Source: Bryobacterales bacterium (GTDB taxonomy: Bacteria; Acidobacteriota; Terriglobia; Bryobacterales; Bryobacteraceae). Taken from it: a DNA stretch of 13,582 nucleotides. Position numbers and translations under genes: made by a program. The number at the start of each line of letters is the position of its first letter. Positions within the stretch are counted from its first letter, which is position 1. The notes beneath the pieces were generated by a model. That model was not told the DNA's origin. It did not search any database and worked only from the letters and a program-made list of their open reading frames with translations. The stretch lies in NCBI GenBank assembly GCA_003164075.1, contig PLRZ01000523.1, positions 1-13,582 on the forward strand. The letters are read 5' to 3'. Shown here piece by piece: positions 1 to 6,022 of the stretch.

Positions 1-19
1 GTAGCCGCGGCACGCAAAC

Positions 20-685
20 GTGCCTGATCCGGACCCGCTCCCGTGCATTTACGTCTTGGCAGGAACCAACGGTGCGGGAAAGAGCAGCATCGCTGGCGCC
101 ATGTTCCTCGCCAAAGGCGCCGAGTACTTCAATCCCGATGAAGTGGCGAGTCGAATCCGGTCTGCAAACTCCGGCCTCACTGGGGCAGAGGCCAATAGCG
201 CAGCTTGGAATCAAGGCAAGCGGCTGCTCCAACGCGCAATCGCCGAACGATTGAGTTTTGCGTTTGAGACAACGCTGGGCGGCAATACCATCCCGGCGCT
301 CCTCGGCTCGGCATTATCGGCGGGACTTGCCGTGCGCATCTGGTATGTGGGCCTGAGCGGCGTTGAGGTTCATATCGCGCGAGTGAGAGCGAGAGTCGGG
401 AAAGGAGGGCACGCGATCCCGGAGCATAAGATTCGCGAGCGGTATGATCGCAGCCGCCTTAATCTGATCCGGCTCATGCCGCGGCTGACCGAACTTCTCG
501 TTTACGATAACAGCACCGAAGCCGATCCGGACGCGGGTGAGCGTCCGGAGCCGAAGCTCCTTCTGCATATGGCGTTGGGCAAGATTTGCAGTTCGCGGGA
601 TCTACAAGTAATTCCGAAATGGGCCAAACCAATTCTCGCGACGGCGCTGAAGATCGCCGGCCGGAGGGATATTGGCAAGGGCTGA
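20..685 (+). CDS. Zeta-toxin-like P-loop ATPase/kinase
   Basis: This 221-residue protein has a Walker A loop GTNGAGKS at residues 15-22, right after a hydrophobic first strand (IYVLA). A second block, FNPDEVA (37-43), and FAFETTLGG (80-88) match the substrate-binding and ETT motifs of zeta-toxin-like ATPases (COG4185 type). A basic segment with KGGHAIPEHKIRERYDRS near residues 128-145 fits the arginine-rich lid of the family. By family knowledge such proteins phosphorylate a small molecule, classically UDP-N-acetylglucosamine, but many COG4185 members have no proven substrate. The start is the GTG at 20. An in-frame stop at 2-4 excludes a longer protein, and the next ATG would remove the P-loop. 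No clear ribosome binding site is visible. A partner antitoxin, if any, would lie left of the window; none is visible downstream. The fold call is firm; toxicity is inference. Confidence 0.85.
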   Translation: MPDPDPLPCIYVLAGTNGAGKSSIAGAMFLAKGAEYFNPDEVASRIRSANSGLTGAEANSAAWNQGKRLLQRAIAERLSFAFETTLGGNTIPALLGSALSAGLAVRIWYVGLSGVEVHIARVRARVGKGGHAIPEHKIRERYDRSRLNLIRLMPRLTELLVYDNSTEADPDAGERPEPKLLLHMALGKICSSRDLQVIPKWAKPILATALKIAGRRDIGKG

Positions 686-786
686 GAGGATGGCCGCAGG
701 CCCGGATCCAACTCATCAAGTAATATTTACTAACTCTTTACACGGATTCCCAAAACCAAATCCGGCCGCCGCACGTTTATATAGGC

Positions 787-792
787 AGGAGG
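787..792 (+). promoter_or_regulatory. Ribosome binding site of the BON-domain gene
   Basis: A perfect AGGAGG lies eight bases before the ATG at 801. It selects this start over an in-frame start at 672, which would overlap the previous gene and add 43 residues before an obvious signal peptide. It is the strongest Shine-Dalgarno sequence in the window. Confidence 0.85.
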
Positions 793-800
793 ACACGGAA

Positions 801-1352
801 ATGAGACACTCTCTGATGGCTGCCGCGCTCCTGGTGGGGGCCGGGATGGCCGCCGCGGCCGGCAAGCAAGCCGCCGCCAAACCCGAGACGGATGCCGCCC
901 TCGCCAATAGCGTGCGCCACGAAATCGTGATGTATGGCAAGTACTCTATCTGGGACGATGTAGGTATCGAAGTATCCAATGGCACAGTCCATTTGACGGG
1001 CGTTGTGACGCAGCCCTATAAGAAGGCCGCCATCGACCGGCTGGCCAGGAATGTCGCCGGTGCGGCCCAGGTGCAGGACGATATCCGCGTGCTGCCGCTG
1101 TCGCCGAACGACGACCGCTTGCGACTGCGCATCGCGCGCGCCATCTATGGCGATCCGACAATGACCAGATACGCGGTCGAGCCGCTGAAGCCGATCCACA
1201 TACTGGTGGAAAACGGGCACGTGACACTTACCGGAATGGTCGCCAGCGAGTTCGACAAGCAGATCGCCGGCACGCGCGCCTCCACGGCTGGAATGAGCTT
1301 CGGCCCGATTGTGAACCGCCTCGTGGTAGAAAACCCCGCCACAAAGAGTTAA
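801..1352 (+). CDS. Secreted protein with two BON domains
   Basis: This 183-residue protein opens with a signal-peptide-like stretch (MRHSLMAAALLVGAGMAAAA) and has two tandem BON domains, about residues 30-100 and 104-176. Each shows the BON pattern of an N-terminal helix, a strand ending in a G-x-V-x-L-x-G turn (GTVHLTGVV at 61-69, GHVTLTGMV at 139-147), then a helix and a final strand (VQDDIRVL, VNRLVVEN). BON domains (as in OsmY) are periplasmic modules thought to bind phospholipid or other envelope components. The two-domain, signal-peptide form suggests a periplasmic, perhaps stress-related role, with no reaction predicted. The gene stands alone: 115 bp separate it from the gene before, and a repeat-filled gap follows. 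The domain call is secure; the cellular role is inferred. Confidence 0.88.
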   Translation: MRHSLMAAALLVGAGMAAAAGKQAAAKPETDAALANSVRHEIVMYGKYSIWDDVGIEVSNGTVHLTGVVTQPYKKAAIDRLARNVAGAAQVQDDIRVLPLSPNDDRLRLRIARAIYGDPTMTRYAVEPLKPIHILVENGHVTLTGMVASEFDKQIAGTRASTAGMSFGPIVNRLVVENPATKS

Positions 1353-1384
1353 CCGCCCGATACCTGCCAAGACCCCACCTTACT

Positions 1385-1424
1385 GGGCGGCCGCGGATCG
1401 AACCCGACCGCCCGCGTCCTTTTT
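1385..1424 (+). terminator. Candidate terminator after the BON gene
   Basis: GGGCGG (1385-1390) can pair with CCGCCC (1408-1413) across a 17-base loop, followed by GCGTCC and five T residues (1420-1424). It lies about 30 bp after the BON stop codon. The gap before the T run and the large loop make it a weak candidate. Confidence 0.3.
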
Positions 1425-1466
1425 GTCTCCGCGATTCCGATACCCGCCGGTACGAAGATCCCTGCC

Positions 1467-1847
1467 TTCACTACGGAGACACAGAGAAAACATGGAGAAG
1501 AGCTAACTTCTGTGGCTTCGATCTTTGAATCAGTTTGTCTTAACGTCTCTCTTTGCGTCTTGGTGTCTCTGTGGTGAGTCCCTGTGGCGAGCTGAACTCG
1601 TGCTCGCGCCGGCAGGATGTTCTCTGTGCCCTCTGTCACCTCTGTGGCCTCCTTCTTCGAGTTAGCTTTCTTGAGCTTTTCTAAGCTTTTCTCCGTGTCT
1701 CCGTGTCTGTGGTGAATCCCTGTGCCGAGCTGAATTCGTGCTCGCGCCAGCAGGATGTTCTCTGTGCCCTCTGTCACCTCTGTGGCCTCCTTCTTTGAGT
1801 TAGGTTTTCTTGAGCTTTTCTCTGTGTCTCCGTGTCTCTGTGGTGAA
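1467..1847. repeat. Intergenic repeat element 1 with inverted ends (CTCTGTGTCTCCGTG family)
   Basis: The stretch begins with TTCACTACGGAGACACAGAG and, in inverse orientation, ends with CTCTGTGTCTCCGTGTCTC followed by TGTGGTGAA. The two ends are near-perfect inverted copies, as in a miniature inverted-repeat element. The interior is dominated by variants of 'CTCTGTGcCcTCTGTCACCTCTGTGGCC'. Short open frames across it encode low-complexity peptides (such as HRDTKTQRE or SPCLCGE) and show no coding logic. The same end sequence recurs in the element at 5602-5925. This kind of sequence is, from memory, widespread between genes in Acidobacteria, Planctomycetes and other phyla. It fills most of the 550-bp gap between the BON gene and the sugar kinase. 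Confidence 0.75.
1571..1839. repeat. Tandem duplication inside repeat element 1
   Basis: Two consecutive units, 1571-1708 and 1709-1839, each start at GTGGTGA and share GAGCTGAAyTCGTGCTCGCG, then CAGGATGTTCTCTGTGCCC and CTCCTTCTTyGAGTTAG in the same order. They differ by a few substitutions and by a small insertion (CTAAGCTTTT) in the first. A third GTGGTGAA begins at 1840. The close similarity suggests a recent duplication or active homogenisation. Confidence 0.85.
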
Positions 1848-1883
1848 TGTAGTTGTTTCTCATCCCGAGGCGCCCCCGCCCGC

Positions 1884-1892
1884 TGTTACAAT
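1884..1892 (+). promoter_or_regulatory. Extended -10 promoter element of the sugar kinase
   Basis: TGTTACAAT fits the extended -10 consensus TGnTATAAT with one mismatch. It ends 10 bases before the ATG at 1903, and no Shine-Dalgarno sequence lies between. A transcript from this element would start within a few bases of the ATG, so the mRNA would be leaderless. No good -35 box is visible. Confidence 0.4.
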
Positions 1893-1902
1893 CCCAATTA
1901 CG

Positions 1903-2817
1903 ATGAAACTTTTCCTGGGCGTCGACGGCGGCCAATCCAGCACCACGGCGTTAATCGGCGACGAGCATGGCCACATCCTCGGACGCGGCGTGGGCGGACC
2001 GTGCAACCACGCCACCGCCGCCGAGGGCCGCGCCAAGCTGGAACGCGCCGTTTCCGCCAGCGTCGCAGCCGCGTGCCAGGAGGCCAATCTGGATGCCCGT
2101 ACCGTACACTTCGCCGCGGCTTGCTTCGGCATGAGCGGCGGCCCGGACGACAAGCAGGAGATCCTCGCGGCGGTGTTGCGCGCCGACCGGCTGATCGTCA
2201 CCCACGATGCCGCGATCGCACTTTCGGGCGCCACCACTACGGGGCAGGGAATTGTGACCATCGCCGGCACCGGTTCCATTGCCTTCGCCCGCAACGATGC
2301 CGGCCAAACCGCGCGCGCCGGCGGCTGGGGCTACGTCTTCGGCGATGAGGGCGGCGCGTTCGATATCGTACGCCAGGCGCTGCGTTCTGCCCTGCGCATG
2401 GAGGAAGGCTGGGGACCGCCGACCGTCCTCCGCCAGGCTCTGCTCCGCGCCACGTCGTCGGCCAGCGCCAACCACCTGCTGCACGCCTTTTACACTCCCG
2501 AGTGGCCCCGTTCCCGTGTCGCGACGCTGGCCTCCCTGGTGGACACGGTGGCCGCCGAGGGGGATGCGGTGGCCCTGCGCCTCCTCGAGAATGCCGCGCA
2601 GGAACTGGCTCTACTGGCGGCATCCGTGCGCGCCCAATTGTGGCGGCCCGGAGACGCTGTGGAAGTGGCCTATATCGGCGGCGTGTTTGCCAGCCAGGGG
2701 CTGCTGGAACGTTACCGTCTGCTGGTGGAACTGGAGGCTGGCAGTCGCTGCGCGGCGCCTCTGCGGGGACCGGCTGAAGGAGCGTTGCTGGAGGCGATTC
2801 GCGCGCAGGCGGTATAA
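1903..2817 (+). CDS. BadF/BadG-family ATPase, predicted N-acetylglucosamine kinase
   Basis: This 304-residue protein has the ASKHA (actin/hexokinase-like) fold motifs in order: phosphate-1 loop VDGGQSST (7-14), the candidate catalytic aspartate D102 in VTHDAAIAL, phosphate-2 loop IAGTGS (120-125), GGWGYVFGDEGGAFD (140-154) typical of N-acetylglucosamine kinases, and the adenosine-loop strand YIGGVFAS (257-264). The family phosphorylates amino sugars such as GlcNAc or glucosamine with ATP in the cytosol, feeding peptidoglycan or chitin sugar recycling. BadF-type 2-hydroxyacyl-CoA dehydratase activators share the fold but carry cysteines for an iron-sulphur cluster, and no such Cys motif is seen. 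I chose the ATG at 1903 because MKLFLGVDGG is the usual family N-terminus. A longer in-frame reading from 1810 would translate repeat DNA. The start of the next gene's -10 box overlaps this stop codon. Confidence 0.85.
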   Translation: MKLFLGVDGGQSSTTALIGDEHGHILGRGVGGPCNHATAAEGRAKLERAVSASVAAACQEANLDARTVHFAAACFGMSGGPDDKQEILAAVLRADRLIVTHDAAIALSGATTTGQGIVTIAGTGSIAFARNDAGQTARAGGWGYVFGDEGGAFDIVRQALRSALRMEEGWGPPTVLRQALLRATSSASANHLLHAFYTPEWPRSRVATLASLVDTVAAEGDAVALRLLENAAQELALLAASVRAQLWRPGDAVEVAYIGGVFASQGLLERYRLLVELEAGSRCAAPLRGPAEGALLEAIRAQAV

Positions 2818-2818
2818 T
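2813..2818 (+). promoter_or_regulatory. -10 box before the M16 protease gene
   Basis: A perfect TATAAT sits 30 bases before the ATG at 2849 and overlaps the TAA stop (2815-2817) of the sugar kinase. Transcription would start near 2825 and give a short leader with GGGAGAA (2838-2844) as ribosome binding site. No convincing -35 box lies 16-18 bases upstream, so the protease may be transcribed both from here and by read-through. Confidence 0.5.
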
Positions 2819-2848
2819 TCATTCACTACTCTTATTTGGGAGAAAGCT

Positions 2849-5563
2849 ATGCGCCGAAACATTTGTTTCGCTGTCCTTACCGCCGTCCTTTTGACATTGG
2901 CCGCACAGGCCCAGCAGAAACTCACTTCCGTGGAGGGCATTACCGAGTACGCCTTCCCCAACGGACTCCACCTGCTGCTGTTCCCCGATAACTCCAAGCC
3001 CAAACTTACCGTCAATATCACTTACTTAGTGGGATCGCGCCACGAGGGTTATGGCGAGACCGGCATGGCCCACCTGATGGAACATATGCTGTTCCTGCGC
3101 ACGAAAAGCGGCAAGGACATCAAGAAGGAACTTACCGACCACGGCGCCGACTGGAACGGCAGCACCTGGTACGACCGCACCAATTACTTCGAAACCGTCC
3201 CCGCGTCGGACGAAAACCTGGCCTGGGGTATCGGGCTGGAGACCGAACGCATGACTGACATGCGCATCGAAAAAGAACTCCTCGATACCGAAATGACCGT
3301 AGTGCGCAACGAGTTCGAGATGGGCGAAAACAATCCCTTCAACATGCTCTACCAGCGGACCCTCGAAGCCGCCTACAGCTTTCACAACTACGGAAAATCC
3401 ACCATCGGCAGCCGCTCCGATATCGAGAACGTTCCCATCGAGCGCCTGGCCGCCTTCTATCGCAAGTACTACCAGCCCGACAACGCCCTGCTGACCATCG
3501 CCGGCAACTTCGAAAGCGCCCACGCGTTGGACCTGGTGGCGAAATCCCTGGGCGCGCTTCCGCGTCCCGAGCGAAAGCTGGACAAGACGTATACCGTGGA
3601 GCCCACACAGGATGGCGAGCGCGAGGTGACCCTGCGCCGCGTGGGCGACAGCCAGGCCGTGATGGTGGTCTACCACACCCCCGCCGCCACGCACCCCGAT
3701 TCCGCCGCGCTCGAAGTGCTCGCCACCATCCTGGGCGACACACCCTCAGGCCGGCTCCACAAAGCGCTGGTGGAGAGCAATAAAGCCGTGGGCACGGGCG
3801 CCGATCAGTTTCAGTTGCACGACCCCGGTTTCCTGATGGCCTCCGTGCGGCTGAAACAGGACCAGTCGCTGGAAGAGGCCCGCGCAATCGCTCTGAAGAC
3901 CATCGCCGGCGTGGTGAGCGAGCCGCCCAGCAAGGAAGAAGTGGAGCGCGCCAAGACGCGAATCCTGAAACAGGTCGATCTGGATTTAAACAACTCGGAA
4001 TCCATCGGCGTCACTATCAGCGAATACGCCGCGTCGGGCGACTGGCGCCTGTTGTTCCTGGATCGCGACCGCGTCAAAAATGTGACCGGCGACGACGTGG
4101 CGCGCGTGGCCAAAGCCTATCTGAAGGATTCCAACCGCACCGTCGGCGTCTTCATTCCGACCAGGAATCCCGACCGCACCGAAGTGCCGGCCGGACCCGA
4201 TCCGGAGGCGCTGCTCAAAGACTACAAAGGTGGCGCGCCGATTGCAGAGGGCGAGGTGTTCTCCCCGACCGTGGCCAACATTGAGGGCCGCGTGGTTCGC
4301 AGCAAGCTGGCCGACGGTGCGCGCCTTGTGCTGCTTCCGAAGAAGACCCGCGGCGGATCCGTGCTGGCTGAGGTGGGGCTGGAGTTCGGAGACGAACGCG
4401 CGCTGTTCGGTAAGGGCGCGGTGGCGCAGTTGACGGCTGCCATGCTCCTGCGCGGCACGAAGGGCAAGACGCGCCAGCAGATTCAGGATGAGAGCGACCG
4501 GCTGAAGGCGCGCATCTATGTTTACGGCGGCGCCGGATCGGTGACCGCCCAGATCGAGACGATTGAGGCCAACCTGCCGGGTGCGCTACGCCTGGTGGCC
4601 GAGATCCTGCGCGAGCCGGTTTTTCCGGAAACTGAGTTCGCCCAGTTGAAGCAGGAGCGCATCGCCTCGATCGAGTCCAACAAAAGCGAGCCGCAATTCC
4701 TGGGCCAGGTGGAACTCCAGCGCCTGCTGCACCCCTACCCACGGGGCGACGTCCGCTACACCGGCACCGCGGACGAGCAGATCGACGACTTGCGTAAGGT
4801 CACGCTGGACGATGTCCGCAAGTTCCACGCGCAGTTCTACGGGGCGTCGCATGCGATGCTGGCGATCAACGGCCAGTTCACCCCCACGGACATGCAGAAG
4901 CTGGCGGCCGGCCTGCTCGGCAACTGGCAGAACCCCGGCCCGTTTACGCGAGTCCCCAACATCTATCGGAAAGTGGACGCCGTCGACCGGAAAATCGAAA
5001 CCGCCGATAAGCAGAATGCCCTGTTCGTGTCGGGCATGAACATTCGGATGAAAGACGACGACCCGGACTATGCCGCCATGATGGTGGCCAATTACATCTT
5101 CGGCGGTTCGGGAGGCTCCCGGCTTTTCAAGCGGATCCGTGACCGCGAGGGCTTGAGTTATGGGATCGGGTCCACTTTCTTCGCTCCGACCATGCAGGAC
5201 GGCGCCAGTCTTACGGTGTACGCCATCAGCGCTCCGCAAAACACTCCCAAAGTGGAAGCCAGTTTCCGCGACGAGCTGGCGCGCACCGTGAAGGACGGAT
5301 TCACGCCGGAGGAGGTGGCCGCCGCCAGGAAATCGTGGCAGGACGAAGAGATGGTGAACCGGTCGGACGATTACGGACTGATGTCGGAACTGCTGGGCGA
5401 CGAGCGTTATGACCGAACCTTCCAATGGCAGGCGGAACTGGAAGCCAAGGTGGCCGCTCTGACGCCGGATCAGGTGTCGGCGGCATTCCGGCGGTATGTC
5501 GATCCGGCATCGCTGATCTTCGTCAAGGCGGGCGATTTCAAGAAGGCCGGGGTATTGCAGTAA
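2849..5563 (+). CDS. Secreted M16 (pitrilysin-family) zinc metallopeptidase
   Basis: This 904-residue protein starts with a signal peptide (residues 1-21, hydrophobic core then LAAQAQ). The inverted zinc motif HLMEH gives H75 and H79 as ligands and E78 as the catalytic base. E155 in VVRNEFE, 76 residues further on, is the expected third ligand. The C-terminal half is a second M16 unit without HxxEH. It keeps the arginine/tyrosine substrate-binding pair (R766 and Y771 in DREGLSY) and the G-rich FGGSGGSRLF segment. Length and two-half architecture match single-chain pitrilysin-like enzymes, in which both halves close around an extended peptide. With a signal peptide it should act in the periplasm or outside, degrading peptides or peptide fragments. 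The ATG at 2849 is fixed by GGGAGAA just before it and by the signal peptide. It runs toward the kinase gene on the other strand, with repeat element 2 between them. Confidence 0.93.
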   Translation: MRRNICFAVLTAVLLTLAAQAQQKLTSVEGITEYAFPNGLHLLLFPDNSKPKLTVNITYLVGSRHEGYGETGMAHLMEHMLFLRTKSGKDIKKELTDHGADWNGSTWYDRTNYFETVPASDENLAWGIGLETERMTDMRIEKELLDTEMTVVRNEFEMGENNPFNMLYQRTLEAAYSFHNYGKSTIGSRSDIENVPIERLAAFYRKYYQPDNALLTIAGNFESAHALDLVAKSLGALPRPERKLDKTYTVEPTQDGEREVTLRRVGDSQAVMVVYHTPAATHPDSAALEVLATILGDTPSGRLHKALVESNKAVGTGADQFQLHDPGFLMASVRLKQDQSLEEARAIALKTIAGVVSEPPSKEEVERAKTRILKQVDLDLNNSESIGVTISEYAASGDWRLLFLDRDRVKNVTGDDVARVAKAYLKDSNRTVGVFIPTRNPDRTEVPAGPDPEALLKDYKGGAPIAEGEVFSPTVANIEGRVVRSKLADGARLVLLPKKTRGGSVLAEVGLEFGDERALFGKGAVAQLTAAMLLRGTKGKTRQQIQDESDRLKARIYVYGGAGSVTAQIETIEANLPGALRLVAEILREPVFPETEFAQLKQERIASIESNKSEPQFLGQVELQRLLHPYPRGDVRYTGTADEQIDDLRKVTLDDVRKFHAQFYGASHAMLAINGQFTPTDMQKLAAGLLGNWQNPGPFTRVPNIYRKVDAVDRKIETADKQNALFVSGMNIRMKDDDPDYAAMMVANYIFGGSGGSRLFKRIRDREGLSYGIGSTFFAPTMQDGASLTVYAISAPQNTPKVEASFRDELARTVKDGFTPEEVAAARKSWQDEEMVNRSDDYGLMSELLGDERYDRTFQWQAELEAKVAALTPDQVSAAFRRYVDPASLIFVKAGDFKKAGVLQ

Positions 5564-5601
5564 GGCAGGCGCGGGGTAGCCGGCAAACACCAAACCCAAT
5601 A

Positions 5602-5925
5602 TTCACCACGGAGACACAGAGGCACAGAGAAAAATCAAGAATGTCGTCAACTGACATTGATGTCGCGTGCTCGTCCTGGTGATTTTGAGGCCACAGAGGG
5701 GACAGAGAGCACAGAGAAAATCCGCTGCGGCATGGCCGGCAACAGCCCGAAGTCGGGCGGCGGCTGCAAAACTGCCATCGCTGGGCAATTCGTGGAGTTG
5801 CTTTTCTCTGTGTCTCCGTGCCTCCGTGGTGAACAGTCCGAAGTCCGGCGGCGGCTGCAAAACTGCCGTCGCTGGGACAATTCGTGGAGTTGCTTTTCTC
5901 TGTGTCTCCGTGCCTCCGTGGTGAA
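5602..5925. repeat. Intergenic repeat element 2 with inverted ends (same family as element 1)
   Basis: The left end TTCACCACGGAGACACAGAG and the right end CTCTGTGTCTCCGTGCCTC followed by CGTGGTGAA are inverted copies. A middle block reads GAGGCCACAGAGGGGACAG. Both this element and element 1 are followed by the same bases, GTGGTGAATGTnGTT, so shared identity runs past the inverted ends. It fills the 459-bp gap between two convergent genes (M16 protease and kinase), and I see no gene in that gap. Open frames crossing it encode repetitive peptides such as TEARRHREK and FSVSPCLRGE, which I regard as spurious. Confidence 0.75.
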
Positions 5926-5980
5926 TGTCGTTTTCCTCGCGTGCCGAAGTCCGGCCGGCGGCTGCAAAATTGCCGTCGCT
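5741..5980. repeat. Tandem ~91-bp repeats inside and beyond element 2
   Basis: Unit 1 starts at 5741 and unit 2 at 5832, a 91-bp period. Both contain CCGAAGTCsGGCGGCGGCTG, then CAAAACTGCCrTCGCTGGG and TTCGTGGAGTTGCTTTTCTC. A third partial unit (5944-5980, CCGAAGTCCGG..GCTGCAAAATTGCC) lies outside the right inverted end. The tandem units therefore combine the conserved GTGGTGAA sequence with a private sequence not found in element 1. Confidence 0.85.
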
Positions 5981-6022
5981 ACTGAGTCGAAGGTTGTCGG
6001 AGTGCAGCATCGCATCCCGGCC

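Noticed and set aside
1385..1413. GGATCGAACC resembling a tRNA T-arm on the minus strand
   Set aside because: No matching five-base T stem, anticodon arm or acceptor stem could be assembled around it.
1349..1777. Long minus-strand frame rich in TEGTEN and ARARIQL repeats across element 1
   Set aside because: Its sequence is a translation of tandem repeat DNA with no domain pattern; the same repeat gives similar peptides in element 2.
2279..2848. 190-codon N-terminal extension of the M16 protease
   Set aside because: It overlaps the sugar kinase in another frame. A good ribosome binding site and a signal peptide place the start at 2849.
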